A stretch of DNA of 64,000 nt from Sphingomonas lutea. Lineage in GTDB: Bacteria > Pseudomonadota > Alphaproteobacteria > Sphingomonadales > Sphingomonadaceae. The notes under the pieces were generated by a model. It had not been told where the DNA came from. It was given only the letters and a program-made list of their open reading frames with translations, and ran no database searches. Below are positions 9,871 through 19,314 of this stretch, in pieces. Both the position numbers and the translations under genes were made by a program. The stretch covers positions 2,314,501-2,378,500 of the forward strand of contig NZ_CP060718.1 of assembly GCF_014396785.1 (NCBI RefSeq). The letters are read 5' to 3'. How positions within the stretch are numbered: the first letter of the stretch is position 1; the number at the start of each line of letters is the position of its first letter.

Positions 9871-11228
9871 AATGCCCTCACCAAGTCGCGAAACTGATCG
9901 CCCCGATCCTCGAAGTCGCGGAACTGATCGAACGAAGCGCAGGCCGGCGACAGCAGAACGGTATCACCGGGCGCGGAATCGGTCGCGGCCTCGCGCACCG
10001 CATCGGCCAGTTTTCCACAGTTTTTCACAGGGATGTGCGGGCTCAGCAGCCGCTCAAACAGCTCGGCCGCCTCGCCGATCGTGTACGCCGAGCGGACATG
10101 GCCGAAATGCGGCGCGCACTCGTCGAGATTGTCGGTCTTCGCCTGCCCGCCGAGGATCCAGCGAATGCTCGGAAACGCCGCGAGCGCGGGGGCGGTCGCG
10201 GTCGGGTTGGTCGCCTTGCTGTCGTTGACGAAGAGGACGCCGTCGCGATCGCGGACGCGCTCCATGCGGTGGGGAAGGCCGGGGTAGGTACGAAGTCCCT
10301 CGTCAATCGTTCGATCATCAATCCCGAGCCATCCACACGCCTGACGAGCAGCGTCGGCGTTCTCCGCATTGTGGGGGCCCTGAAGCGAAACCCAGTTGCT
10401 TTGCTCATCGCCTACCAGATCGACAATGCCATTAAAGCCAGCTGTCTCTGGATTGATGAGCCCTGCCTCGAACGCCGGCCAGTTGATCACCGACTTGTGC
10501 TCGGATGACTGCATCAAAAGCAGGCGGTTCTTCGACGCAGCATAGGCTTCGAAGCTCTCATACCGGTCGAGATGATCCGGGGTGACGTTGAGCAGCACAG
10601 CCACATCGCAATCGAGGCTTTGCGTCAGGTCGATCTGGTAGCTCGATAATTCGAGCACATAGACACCGCCCTCGGGCAGCGGGTCCTGGGCGAGGATCGG
10701 CAGGCCGATGTTGCCGCCCATCGTCGTCGGCACGCCCGCAGTCTTGAGGATGTGGTGGACGAGTGCGGTGGTGGTCGACTTGCCATTGGTGCCGGTGATG
10801 CCGACGACCTTGTGCGGCGGCAGTTCGGGCCGGGCGCGGGCGAAGAGTTCGATGTCGCCGATGATCTCGACCCCCGCCTCGCGGGCGCGGGCGGCAATCG
10901 GGTGGCGGTTGAGGGGGAGGCCGGGGGTGACGACGAGACTGTCGAACTGCGCGAGGTCGGCGGTGTCGAGGTCGGCGATAACCAAATCCTCCCCGGCACG
11001 GGGAGGGGGACCATCCGCAGGATGGTGGAGGGGTTGCGCCGCCCCTCCGTCAGCCTGCGGCTGCCACCTCCCCGTCCCGGGGTGGAGCTTCGCGCGCGCC
11101 TCCGCACTTGCATCCCACGCCGTCACCCTTGCCCCGCTCGCCAGCAGCGCCTGCACCGTCGCAAGCCCCGACCGCGCGAGCCCGTAGACCGCATAATGCT
11201 TGCCCGCCCAGGCGCGCGCCGTGATCAC
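9867..11228 (-). CDS. murD: UDP-MurNAc-L-Ala--D-Glu ligase MurD with in-frame repeat insertion
   Basis: 453 residues. Adds D-Glu to UDP-MurNAc-L-Ala. The ATP loop [19 protein letters not shown] and the C-terminal domain ([20 protein letters not shown]) are typical. Between the first Rossmann strands (ending EARAKLH near residue 48) and [20 protein letters not shown] sit about 35 residues rich in Pro, Gly, Gln and His ([20 protein letters not shown]) that are not MurD-like. They are read from a multi-hairpin repeat at 10988-11087. The insertion is in frame and probably forms a surface loop in the UDP-binding domain. ATGA overlaps join it to mraY and ftsW. Confidence 0.93.
   Translation of the reverse strand: MITARAWAGKHYAVYGLARSGLATVQALLASGARVTAWDASAEARAKLHPGTGRWQPQADGGAAQPLHHPADGPPPRAGEDLVIADLDTADLAQFDSLVVTPGLPLNRHPIAARAREAGVEIIGDIELFARARPELPPHKVVGITGTNGKSTTTALVHHILKTAGVPTTMGGNIGLPILAQDPLPEGGVYVLELSSYQIDLTQSLDCDVAVLLNVTPDHLDRYESFEAYAASKNRLLLMQSSEHKSVINWPAFEAGLINPETAGFNGIVDLVGDEQSNWVSLQGPHNAENADAARQACGWLGIDDRTIDEGLRTYPGLPHRMERVRDRDGVLFVNDSKATNPTATAPALAAFPSIRWILGGQAKTDNLDECAPHFGHVRSAYTIGEAAELFERLLSPHIPVKNCGKLADAVREAATDSAPGDTVLLSPACASFDQFRDFEDRGDQFRDLVRAL
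10988..11087. repeat. Multi-hairpin palindromic repeat inside murD
   Basis: Five consecutive stem-loops fill about 100 bp. They are 10988-10994 with 11000-11006 (7 bp); 11010-11016 with 11020-11026 (7 bp, 3-base loop); 11027-11033 with 11042-11048 (7 bp); 11051-11055 with 11059-11063 (5 bp); and a bulged stem from about 11064 to 11083. This is the architecture of an intergenic repeat, yet the whole segment is open in the murD frame. No second copy was found in this window. Confidence 0.75.
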
Positions 11229-12295
11229 CGCAGCTTGAGGGTGCTCAACCCCGCGAGCGCGAGCACGAAGGCGATGATCCAGAAGCGGATCACGACCGTC
11301 GGCTCGGACCAGCCCTTATGTTCGAAATGATGGTGGATCGGGGCCATCAGGAAGACGCGCTTGCCGGTGCGCTTGTAGACCGTGACCTGGACAACGACGC
11401 TCAGCGCTTCGACCACGAACAGGCCGCCGATGATCGCCAGAACGAATTCATGGTGCGTCGCCACCGCGACCGCGCCCAAGGCGCCGCCGAGCGCGAGGCT
11501 GCCGGTATCGCCCATGAAGACCGCCGCCGGCGGGGCGTTGAACCACAGGAAGGCGAGGCACGCGCCGACGATCGCCAGCAGCAGCACGGTCAAATCGCCG
11601 ACGCCGAGGATGTGCGGGATGCCGAGATACTCGGCAAAACGCGCATTGCCGACAAGGTAGGAGATGAGGAGGAAGGCGAGCGCCGCGATCACCACCGGCA
11701 TCGTCGCCAGTCCGTCGAGCCCGTCGGTCAAATTCACCGCATTGCCGAAGGCGACGATCACGAACGCGCCGAACACGATGTACAGCCAGCCAAGGTCGAT
11801 CACCGGCCCCTGGATCAGCGGCAAATAGAGGTTGGTGTGCCCGTTGCCGACGATCAGCCACGTCGCCGCGCCGGCAATGAGGAATTCGAGCGCGAGTCGG
11901 ACCTTGCCGGGAATGCCGGCATGGTGGCGCTTCTTGACCTTGTCGTAATCGTCGAGGAACCCGATCACCCCGAACCCGCCGGTGACCAGCAGGCACGCCC
12001 AGACGTAGGGGTTGGTGAGGTCCATCCACAGCAGCGTCGAGATCGACAGGCTGATGAGGATCAGCAGCCCGCCCATGGTCGGCGTGCCACGCTTGGCAAG
12101 GTGCGTTTGCGGTCCATCGGCGCGGATCGGCTGGCCCCGCCCTTGGCGCTCGCGCAGATAGGAAATGAACCACGGGCCGAGTAGAAGCCCGATCGCCAGC
12201 GCGGTCGCGCTCGCCGCGCCGGCGCGGAAGCTGATGTAGCGGATGAGGTTGAGCACGCCGGGAAAGCCCAGCTGCTCGGCAATCAGGTAGAGCAT
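11225..12295 (-). CDS. mraY: Phospho-MurNAc-pentapeptide transferase MraY
   Basis: 356 residues, about ten membrane segments. Transfers phospho-MurNAc-pentapeptide to undecaprenyl phosphate, giving lipid I. Catalytic motifs are the [13 protein letters not shown] loop, [15 protein letters not shown], and the late [13 protein letters not shown] histidine loop. The ATG lies 13 bases inside the 3' end of murF, and the stop overlaps murD by ATGA. Confidence 0.96.
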   Translation of the reverse strand: MLYLIAEQLGFPGVLNLIRYISFRAGAASATALAIGLLLGPWFISYLRERQGRGQPIRADGPQTHLAKRGTPTMGGLLILISLSISTLLWMDLTNPYVWACLLVTGGFGVIGFLDDYDKVKKRHHAGIPGKVRLALEFLIAGAATWLIVGNGHTNLYLPLIQGPVIDLGWLYIVFGAFVIVAFGNAVNLTDGLDGLATMPVVIAALAFLLISYLVGNARFAEYLGIPHILGVGDLTVLLLAIVGACLAFLWFNAPPAAVFMGDTGSLALGGALGAVAVATHHEFVLAIIGGLFVVEALSVVVQVTVYKRTGKRVFLMAPIHHHFEHKGWSEPTVVIRFWIIAFVLALAGLSTLKLR

Positions 12296-13668
12296 GGCGC
12301 GCCCTCTTTGACTGCCTCGACCAGCGCCGCAAGCCCGATCGAGTTGGACGCCTTGACCAGCACGGCATCGCCCGGTCGCAGAATCTGAGTCAGAAGACCC
12401 GTCGCTTCGCCGACGCTATCGACGAGATCGAACGAAACCTTGCCGACGATCGCCTCGGCGAGCGGGCGCATGTCGTCCGAAATCAGGATCAACCGGTCGA
12501 CGTGGGCATCAAGAATTGCCGGCGCCAGGCCGGCGTGGAGCGCGTCGGCATGCGCGCCAAGCTCGCGCATCGGGCCAAGCACGGCGATGCGCCGCACCAC
12601 CTCGCGCTCTTCACCGAAGCTCTTGAGAGTCGCGGCCATGGAGGCCGGGTTGGCGTTGTAGCTTTCGTCGATCAGCAGCGCTTCGCCATCGGCAAGCGCG
12701 ACGCGGTGGCGCGCGCCGCGGCCCTTGAGCCCGCCCATGTCGGCCAGCGCGAGCCCGGCCACCGCGACATCCTCGCCCAGCGCCTCGACCGCAGCCAGCA
12801 CCGCCAGCGCGTTCGACACCCAATGGTCGCCGCGCTGCGAAATGGTGAAGGTCAGCTCGCGCTCGAGCAGCGCAGCGCTGATCAGGCTGCCGCCTTCGGA
12901 ACTGACGGCGTGCACGGCATGGACGTCGGCATCGCCGCTGCCGAAGGTGATGATGCGGTCGGCATGGCGCCGCGCGGCCTTGACCAGCCGGTCGCGGTGC
13001 GGGGTGCCGTTGGGGATGATCGCGATCCCGTCGGGCTCCAGCCCTTCGAAGATTTCGCCCTTGGCATCGGCGATCGCCTCTTCCGAGCCGAGGTTCTCGA
13101 TATGCGCCGGGGCGATTGCGGTGACGAGCGCGAGGTGCGGGCGGACCTGGCGGGTCAGCGCGGCGATTTCACCGGCATTGTTCATGCCCATTTCGATCAC
13201 CGCGAACGTCGGGTCGCGCGGCATCCGGGCAAGGCTGAGCGGCACGCCGGTATGGTTGTTGTAGCTTTTGACCGACCGGTGGACCTGGCCCGGGTGACCG
13301 CGGTCGAGCGCGGCGAAGAGCGCCTCCTTGGTGCTCGTCTTGCCGACCGATCCGGTCACGCCAAGCACCGTCGCCGACGTCCGCGCGCGCGCCGCGCGGC
13401 CGAGCGCTTCGAGCGCGGCGGCGACATCCTCGACCAGCACATGCGGCCGCTCGATCGGGCGCGACACGACAGCCGCCTCGGCGCCGCCGGCGAAGGCTTT
13501 GTCGAGGAAATCATGGCCGTCGTAGAGACTGCCCGGCATGGCAAGGAACAGGTCACCCGGCCCCGCCTCGCGACTGTCGAAAGTGACGCCGGTGACGTCG
13601 AACGCCTGCGACGCGCGCCCGCCGGTGGCGGCGGCGATCTCGTCGGAAGTCCAGAGGGGGGAGGTCAT
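12283..13668 (-). CDS. murF: UDP-MurNAc-tripeptide--D-Ala-D-Ala ligase MurF
   Basis: 461 residues. Adds D-Ala-D-Ala to UDP-MurNAc-tripeptide, the last soluble precursor step. The P-loop [18 protein letters not shown] lies near residue 105, followed by [20 protein letters not shown] and [20 protein letters not shown] site GGGGGAAAG precedes ATG 13668. It is separated from murE by an 85-bp gap, the largest inside the cluster, which a palindromic repeat mostly fills. Confidence 0.95.
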   Translation of the reverse strand: MTSPLWTSDEIAAATGGRASQAFDVTGVTFDSREAGPGDLFLAMPGSLYDGHDFLDKAFAGGAEAAVVSRPIERPHVLVEDVAAALEALGRAARARTSATVLGVTGSVGKTSTKEALFAALDRGHPGQVHRSVKSYNNHTGVPLSLARMPRDPTFAVIEMGMNNAGEIAALTRQVRPHLALVTAIAPAHIENLGSEEAIADAKGEIFEGLEPDGIAIIPNGTPHRDRLVKAARRHADRIITFGSGDADVHAVHAVSSEGGSLISAALLERELTFTISQRGDHWVSNALAVLAAVEALGEDVAVAGLALADMGGLKGRGARHRVALADGEALLIDESYNANPASMAATLKSFGEEREVVRRIAVLGPMRELGAHADALHAGLAPAILDAHVDRLILISDDMRPLAEAIVGKVSFDLVDSVGEATGLLTQILRPGDAVLVKASNSIGLAALVEAVKEGAPCST

Positions 13669-13682
13669 AAGCTTTCCCCCAA

Positions 13683-13740
13683 CCCGTTTGTGTCGAGCGA
13701 AGTCGAGACACGTCCCTCGACTTCGCTCGGGAAAAACGGG
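13683..13740. repeat. Palindromic repeat, copy 2 (murE-murF gap)
   Basis: Inverted arms about 13683-13707 and 13715-13740 share the core CGAGCGAAGTCGAG / CTCGACTTCGCTCG with the copies at 6003 and 50329. It occupies most of the 85-bp space between the murE stop and the murF start. The transcript would form a long hairpin here, which could slow ribosomes, protect the RNA or partly terminate transcription. Confidence 0.85.
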
Positions 13741-13753
13741 TGATGGGTGAAGA

Positions 13754-15169
13754 TCACGCCGCCACCTCTCGCGCCACCAGCGCGTCGTCGAACGGAAGCA
13801 CGCGGTCGCCGATGATCTGGCCGGTTTCGTGCCCCTTGCCCGCGACGAGGACGATGTCGCCCGCCCGCGCCATCTTCACCGCTTCGGCAATGGCTTCGCG
13901 GCGTCCGTCGACTTCGGTCGCGCCGGGTGCGCCGGCCATGATGTCGGCGCGGATCCGCGCGGGGTCTTCGCTGCGCGGATTGTCGTCGGTGACGATGACC
14001 ACGTCCGACAGACGCGTCGCGACCGCGCCCATCTCCGGCCGTTTGCCCTGGTCGCGGTCCCCGCCCGCACCGAACACGGTGATGAGCTTCCCTTCGACAT
14101 GCGGGCGAAGCGCGGCAATCGCGGCTTCGAGCGCGTCGGGGGTGTGCGCATAATCGATGTAGACCGGCGCGCCCTGGCCGGTGATCACCGCGCGCTCCAG
14201 CCGCCCGCGCACCGGCGCGACGCGCTGCATCGCCGAAAAGGTCGACGGCCAGTCACCGCCGGTGGCGAGGACGAGCGCGGCCGCGGTCAAGACGTTCGAT
14301 GCTTGGTAAGCCCCGATCAGCGGCAGCGCGAGCCGATGCGACTTGCCGCCATGATCGAGAATTAGCGTCTGCCCAAGCGGCGTCGGCGACTGCTCCACGA
14401 GGCGGATGACGTCGCCCGTGCGCCCGACGGTCATGACTTTGTGCCCGGCGCGCTGCGCCCGCGCGATCACCTCGTCGGATTTTGTATCGTCGGTCCAGAT
14501 GATCGCGGGCGACCCGGGCGGCAGCACTTGCTCGAACAGCCGCATCTTGGCTTCGAAATAGGCATCCATCGTCTGGTGATAATCGAGGTGGTCGCGGCTG
14601 AAATTGGTGAACGCGGCGGCGGCAAGCGGCACACCTTCGCAGCGATGCTGGTCGAGGCCGTGGCTCGAAGCTTCATAGGCGACATGGCTGGTGCCCATGC
14701 GCTTGAGGCCCGCCATGTTGCTAAGGAAAGTGACGACGTCAGGGGTGGTCAGCCCGGTCTTCACCTGGTCATCCGACGTGGTCACGCCGAGCGTCCCGAT
14801 CGAGGCCGAGCGGTGCCCCGTCATGCGCCAGACCTGGCGCGTCATTTCGACCGTCGATGTCTTGCCGTTGGTGCCGGTGACGGCGACGACCGTTTCCGGA
14901 TACGGCCCGTAGAACTTCGCGGCGAGGTCGGCGAACAGCCGCCGCGGCTCGGCATCGGCGAGATGCGGCACGCGGGCAACCGTCGCGTCGGGCCGCGCCA
15001 CTACCGCCACCGCGCCGCGCTCGACCGCCGCGGGAATATAATCCTCGCCATTCGCCACTTCGCCGCGGAAGGCGCCGAAAATGCTGCCCGGCGCGACCTT
15101 GCGGTGATCGAGCGCAAAGCCCGTCACCTTGGAATCGCTATCGACGCCCGCGAGGTCGGACAAGCGCAT
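13754..15169 (-). CDS. murE: UDP-MurNAc-tripeptide synthetase MurE (meso-DAP type)
   Basis: 471 residues from ATG 15169, four bases after the ftsI stop, with GGGGAAG in the end of ftsI as ribosome-binding site. Longer in-frame starts run antiparallel to nothing useful and only read ftsI in another frame. The P-loop is VTGTNGKTSTVEMTRQVW. The motif TDDNPRSEDP contains DNPR, the signature of enzymes that add meso-diaminopimelate rather than lysine, as expected of a Gram-negative wall. Confidence 0.95.
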   Translation of the reverse strand: MRLSDLAGVDSDSKVTGFALDHRKVAPGSIFGAFRGEVANGEDYIPAAVERGAVAVVARPDATVARVPHLADAEPRRLFADLAAKFYGPYPETVVAVTGTNGKTSTVEMTRQVWRMTGHRSASIGTLGVTTSDDQVKTGLTTPDVVTFLSNMAGLKRMGTSHVAYEASSHGLDQHRCEGVPLAAAAFTNFSRDHLDYHQTMDAYFEAKMRLFEQVLPPGSPAIIWTDDTKSDEVIARAQRAGHKVMTVGRTGDVIRLVEQSPTPLGQTLILDHGGKSHRLALPLIGAYQASNVLTAAALVLATGGDWPSTFSAMQRVAPVRGRLERAVITGQGAPVYIDYAHTPDALEAAIAALRPHVEGKLITVFGAGGDRDQGKRPEMGAVATRLSDVVIVTDDNPRSEDPARIRADIMAGAPGATEVDGRREAIAEAVKMARAGDIVLVAGKGHETGQIIGDRVLPFDDALVAREVAA

Positions 15170-15173
15170 GGGC

Positions 15174-16877
15174 TTACTTCCCCGCGTCTTCGTGGATGTA
15201 CGGCAGCACCTCCGCCATGTTCGGCTCGCGCGTCTTGTCGGGGCGAACGCCGAGCATCGGCGCGATCCGGCTGACGGTCTTGCTGACCACCGGCGCGACG
15301 TTCCACCCGGCCGTGCGGAACCCAAAGGTTTCGGCGGTGGCTTTGGGCTCATCGAGCATGACCACGACCACATAGCGGGGTTCGTCCATCGGGAAAACGC
15401 CGGCAAAGGTCGTCACCAGCAACGAGCGGTTGTGATATTTTTCCGCCGATCCGGTCTTGCCCCCCACGCGGTAACCCGGCGCGTCGGCCTTCTTGCCGGT
15501 GCCCTTGGTCACCACCAGGCGAAGCAGCGAGCGCATGCGGTAACTGGTTTCCTCGCTGAACGCGCGGCGGCCCTTGCCGGGGGGGTGCGCGCGATCGACC
15601 TTGAGCAAGGTCGGCGGGCGATAGATGCCGCCGTTGTAGAGCGCGGCGTACCCGCTCGCGAGGTGAAGCGGCGTCACCGCGATGCCGTGGCCGTAGCCGA
15701 CGGTCATCGTTTCGAGCGGTCCCCAATTGCTGCCCGGAGTTAGCGTACGCCCCTTTTCGCGCAGTTCGATCGCGATCGGATCAAGGAAGCCCATCTTGCC
15801 GAGGAACGCCTTCTGCCGCGCCGCGCCGATCTGCGCCGCAATCTGCGCGGTGCCGATGTTGGAGCTTTCCTTCATGATCTCGGCGACGGTGCACGCGCGG
15901 CCGAACGGGTGCGTGTCGTTGATGGTGCGGCCGTAGGCGGGCAATTCGTTCGGGCAATTGTAGATCTGGCCGAAGCTCTTGATGATCCCGGCGTCCATCG
16001 CCATCGCAACGGTGAACGGCTTGAAGGTCGATCCAAGCTCGTAGACGCCCAAGGTCGCGCGGTTGAAGCGCGCTTCGGGCGAGCCCTGCCCGGCCGCATT
16101 GGGATTGAGTTGCGGCAGCGAGGTCATCGCCAGCACTTCGCTGGTGTGGATGTCCATCACGATCCCCGCCGCGCCTACCGCGGAGTAGGTGGTCATCGCG
16201 CCGAGCAGTTCGTGCTCGAGCGCCTGCTGCAGCCGGCTGGAAATCGACAGCGTCAACGGCTCGCCGCGGGTGGCCAGCGCCGCGAGGCGATCGTCATAGG
16301 CATATTCCATGCCGGCGACGCCGCGCCCGTCGACATCGGTATAGCCGATGACATGCGCGGCAAGGCTGGTCTGCGGGTAGAGGCGATCGGGCTCGCGCTG
16401 CATCGCAAGACCCGGCTCGCCCAGCGAATTGACCGCCTCGACCAGGGACGGCGGCGCGCGCCGGCGCAGGTAGAAGAAGGTACGATCGGACTTGAGCATC
16501 GCAAAATATTGCTCTTCAGATTTCTCCGGCATGAGGACGGCGAGCCGCCGCGCCAGGTCGAGCTTGCTGCCGATGACCTTGGCCGGATGAAGCGCGATGA
16601 TCCAGGCGTCGATGGTGCGCGCGAGCGGCTGGCCGTCACGATCGACGATGTCGCCGCGGTCGGGGACGAGGCTGGTGACGCCGACCTTGCGACCGGCATG
16701 GTCGCCGAAGGCGGCAAGCCACAGGATGCGGCCGGCGATCAGGGCGACGATGCCGGCGTAAACCAGCATCCCGAACATCAGCCGCTGGTACATGACGGCG
16801 AGCATCTGCCGCCGCTGCCCGACAAGCCGGAGCCGCTCGGGCCGTGCTGCGACGAGAGCGGGCGATGGGGCGTTCAT
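15174..16877 (-). CDS. ftsI: Septal transpeptidase FtsI (PBP3)
   Basis: 567 residues. One N-terminal membrane anchor (about residues 33-53) is followed by a PBP dimerisation domain and a class B transpeptidase domain. The active-site motifs are ELGSTFKPFT (SxxK, nucleophile Ser), ESSNIGTAQ (SxN) and GGKTGSAEKY (KTG). It crosslinks septal peptidoglycan with FtsW. It overlaps the upstream ftsL gene by ATGA. Confidence 0.95.
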   Translation of the reverse strand: MNAPSPALVAARPERLRLVGQRRQMLAVMYQRLMFGMLVYAGIVALIAGRILWLAAFGDHAGRKVGVTSLVPDRGDIVDRDGQPLARTIDAWIIALHPAKVIGSKLDLARRLAVLMPEKSEEQYFAMLKSDRTFFYLRRRAPPSLVEAVNSLGEPGLAMQREPDRLYPQTSLAAHVIGYTDVDGRGVAGMEYAYDDRLAALATRGEPLTLSISSRLQQALEHELLGAMTTYSAVGAAGIVMDIHTSEVLAMTSLPQLNPNAAGQGSPEARFNRATLGVYELGSTFKPFTVAMAMDAGIIKSFGQIYNCPNELPAYGRTINDTHPFGRACTVAEIMKESSNIGTAQIAAQIGAARQKAFLGKMGFLDPIAIELREKGRTLTPGSNWGPLETMTVGYGHGIAVTPLHLASGYAALYNGGIYRPPTLLKVDRAHPPGKGRRAFSEETSYRMRSLLRLVVTKGTGKKADAPGYRVGGKTGSAEKYHNRSLLVTTFAGVFPMDEPRYVVVVMLDEPKATAETFGFRTAGWNVAPVVSKTVSRIAPMLGVRPDKTREPNMAEVLPYIHEDAGK

Positions 16878-17593
16878 TGCGTCCGGGTACGGTCCTTGGA
16901 AGTCTTTGCGGCGGCCTTCTCGGCCAAAGGCGCCAACGGATCGACCTTTGCAACGCGGGCCGGTTTTGTCACCGGCGCGGGGGACTTGGCGGGATCCTTA
17001 TCCACCGATTTTTTCGCCGCCGGTTTGGCGGCCGCGAGGCCCGGCTTATCCGCGGATCGGTCATTGACCGGCTTCGCCGCCGTAACCGGTCGATCCGCAG
17101 ACTTCGGAGCGGCCGGCTGCGTTGCCGCAGGGGCCGTCTTGGCCGGGACCTCGCGCGTCCCGGTAGAAAGGCTGGCGTCATGCATCAGGCTGCGCGTCGG
17201 GCGCGGCGCGACTTCGGCGTCGCCGCCGGCGATCGCGCGCCGCTCGGGCGCCGGGGCGGCAGCCAGGACGACCGGCGCCTCCAGGTCGATCTGCTTCTGC
17301 GGCGTGGTCAGGCGGGCAAGCTCGAACGACCCGCCGAGGAACTGGTCGGCGGACGGCGCCGACAGCGCCAGCACCTTGGCATTCCACCGCTCGAGCTGGG
17401 CAAGCCGGCCGCGCGTCCCAATCTCGGTCTGGAGCACGCGCAGGTCGCGCTGGGCGAGGACGATCTTGGTCTCGACCTCCTCAAGCGCGGCGCGTTCGGA
17501 CGCGACACGAAGCGACACCAGGTAGCAGCCCAGCGCAGCACCCGCGCAGCTGGCAACCATGAATACCGAACGAAAGCTTCGGCCGCCGCTCAT
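16874..17593 (-). CDS. ftsL: FtsL-like cell division protein with long Ala/Lys/Pro tail
   Basis: 239 residues. One membrane segment near residues 9-28 is followed by a coiled-coil-like stretch ([20 protein letters not shown]), the arrangement of FtsL, which with FtsB activates FtsWI. The position between rsmH and ftsI supports this. About half of the protein is a low-complexity C-terminal tail rich in Ala, Lys, Pro and Asp, well beyond the ~100-120 residues usual for FtsL. The sequence itself is too divergent for certainty, so the call rests on topology and position. ATGA overlaps join it to ftsI and to the restored rsmH. Confidence 0.75.
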   Translation of the reverse strand: MSGGRSFRSVFMVASCAGAALGCYLVSLRVASERAALEEVETKIVLAQRDLRVLQTEIGTRGRLAQLERWNAKVLALSAPSADQFLGGSFELARLTTPQKQIDLEAPVVLAAAPAPERRAIAGGDAEVAPRPTRSLMHDASLSTGTREVPAKTAPAATQPAAPKSADRPVTAAKPVNDRSADKPGLAAAKPAAKKSVDKDPAKSPAPVTKPARVAKVDPLAPLAEKAAAKTSKDRTRTQ

Positions 17594-18545
17594 TGCAGGC
17601 GTTCCTTTCTTGGGGAGGCAGTGGTGCGGACCGCGCTGCGCAACCGCGCCGAACGCGCGCGGGGATTTGCGGCCAGCTCGCGTTCCGTCGGGGAAACCGC
17701 CTTGGCGACGTGTTCGAACGTGGGCACGTTCGGGTCGACCACGGCAGGACGGTGACGCGAGCCGGCCGGCATTCCCCGCTACGTTCGCGGAAGAAACGCT
17801 TCACGATCCGGTCTTCGAGGCTGTGAAAGGTGACGACGGCCAGCCGGCCGCCGGGCTTGAGCGCGCGCTCCGCCGCCTCCAGCCCCTGCTCGAGCTCGTC
17901 GAGCTCGGCATTGAGATGGATGCGAACCGCCTGGAATGTCCGCGTCGCCGGGTCCGCCTTCTGCCCCGGGCGAAAGCCCGCGGCGCGGCGCACGATCGCG
18001 GCGAGCTCGCCGGTGCGCTCGATCGGACGCGCGGCGACGATGGCGCGGGCGATGGCGCGGGCTCGCGGCTCTTCGCCATAATCCTTGAGGATGCGCGCGA
18101 TCTCGGCTTCGTCGGCCGCGTTGAGAAACTCGGCGGCGGTCAGGCCCGACTTGCTCATGCGCATGTCGAGCGGACCGTCGGCCTGGAAGGAAAAGCCGCG
18201 GTCCGCCCGGTCGATCTGCATCGAAGACACGCCGATATCGAGCGCAATCGCGTCGACCTGTCCGATGCCCCGTTCAGCCAGCACTCGGTCCATCTGGCTG
18301 AAGCGTTCGTTGATCAGAGTCAGGCGGGGATCCGGGACGAGCGATGCACCGTCCGCAATCGCGTCGGGGTCGCGATCGAAGCCGATCACTCGTCCCGCCC
18401 CCGCCCCGAGCATGGCGCGCGTATAGCCGCCCGCTCCGAACGTTCCGTCGACCGCCGTGTCGCCCGCGCGAAGCGCGAGCGCGGCGATCACCTCGCCGAC
18501 CAGCACCGGCACATGTGGGGCTATGTGCGTGCCGGTGCTGGTCAT
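17590..18545 (-). CDS. rsmH: 16S rRNA m4C1402 methyltransferase RsmH, frameshifted
   Basis: N4-methylates C1402 of 16S rRNA. The SAM-binding motif [17 protein letters not shown] and [18 protein letters not shown] are present from ATG 18545. After RERSG the frame drifts into nonsense. The expected C-terminus ([20 protein letters not shown] to the stop at 17590) is intact in another frame. One extra G in the run at 17774-17777 joins the halves into 318 residues, the usual length, and its stop then overlaps ftsL by ATGA. Read literally, the frame would run on to 17481 inside ftsL. Most likely a sequencing or assembly error; a true mutation is possible. Confidence 0.9.
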
Positions 18546-19032
18546 GCCTGTGCCCCCGCTCTTCCAAGCGGTAACGGGCGATGTCCTTGAGATCCTTGGG
18601 GATGCGCGCATCGTCGAGGAGCAGTTGCGGGTTCCAGATCTGGAAGGTTTCGCCGGTGCCGAGGAACAAGGCGAGATCGCCGATCTGACCCTTGCGGCGC
18701 ATCATCGGGGGCATGAGGATGCGGCCGCTGCTGTCGTACGGCACTTCTTCCGTGGCGGCGAAGGCCATCAGGTTGCGCTGCTGATATTCGAGCTGCGCGT
18801 CGGCGCTGGTCTCTTCTTTCTCCAGCAGGCGCTCGAGCTTGGCGTGCTTCAGCGCCGCGTAGGCGGGGTCGTAGGCGCTGAGGCAGGGAAAGGCTTCGTG
18901 CTTGGCGAGAACGATGGTGCGCGCGTCGCCGCGCCGCTCGACCACCGAGCGAAGGAATGCGGGGATGGAGACGCGGCCCTTTGCATCGACCGCGTTCAGC
19001 GCGCTGCCCTGGAACAGATGCTCAAGCGCCAC
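18542..19032 (-). CDS. mraZ: Division/cell-wall cluster regulator MraZ, frameshifted
   Basis: DNA-binding repressor of its own cluster with two SpoVT/AbrB-type halves, [18 protein letters not shown] and [18 protein letters not shown]. The start is GTG 19032, with AAGGGGAG six bases upstream. The C-terminal [10 protein letters not shown] is followed, in the literal frame, by more than 100 residues of Arg/His-rich nonsense overlapping rsmH. Adding one G to the run at 18553-18557 ends the protein at 163 residues with a TGA overlapping the rsmH ATG (ATGA). This agrees with the family's length. Confidence 0.9.
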
Positions 19033-19160
19033 AATTGCTCCCCTTCGCAACGCGCGAGCCATCGGTCGCGGGAGCACGGCCTTGCCGCGCCTCCGCGCTC
19101 GAACGTCGAAATTGGGTTTGACCCCCGCGCTACAGCCAGTGTTGGTAACTCAACACGCCA

Positions 19161-19204
19161 AGGGACACAATGGGTTTTTATGGGATATCATGGGAATTCA
19201 TGCC
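19161..19204. promoter_or_regulatory. 10-bp-spaced TGGG repeats, putative MraZ operator
   Basis: TGGG occurs at 19171, 19181 and 19191, exactly 10 bp apart, with AGGG at 19161 in the same register. MraZ is known in E. coli to bind TGGGN direct repeats spaced by 5 nt, which has the same 10-bp period. The repeats lie about 130-170 bp upstream of the mraZ start and read on the strand opposite to mraZ. A weak sigma70-like pair TTGTGT-17-TACCAA on the minus strand partly overlaps them. Confidence 0.7.
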
Positions 19205-19278
19205 GAAAGCTTGGATTCCCGCGGGATTTAGTTGGTCGCAAATGGATCTGTTCTTGCGTTGTTCTCCGTGTCCATCCC

Positions 19279-19287
19279 TGTGGATAA
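19279..19287 (-). promoter_or_regulatory. Single consensus DnaA box
   Basis: TGTGGATAA on the plus strand is TTATCCACA on the minus strand, an exact DnaA box. It lies in the 282-bp region between the GldG-like gene and mraZ. It is alone, so this is not an origin. It could be a DnaA regulatory site or chance. Confidence 0.4.
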
Positions 19288-19314
19288 GTCTGTTGCTAAA
19301 CGCCCCGTCGTGAA

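Noticed and set aside
17771..17778. Programmed -1 frameshift in rsmH
   Set aside because: No slippery heptamer or downstream pseudoknot was evident, and five other genes show the same type of break at G/C runs.
17481..18611. 376-residue RsmH with novel C-terminus
   Set aside because: The novel end overlaps ftsL out of frame while the true C-terminus is intact one frame away.
18274..19077. 267-residue MraZ with Arg-rich tail
   Set aside because: The tail is rsmH in another frame after a lost base; the family is ~160 residues.
19279..19287. Replication origin near mraZ
   Set aside because: One DnaA box only, no AT-rich unwinding region and no origin genes.
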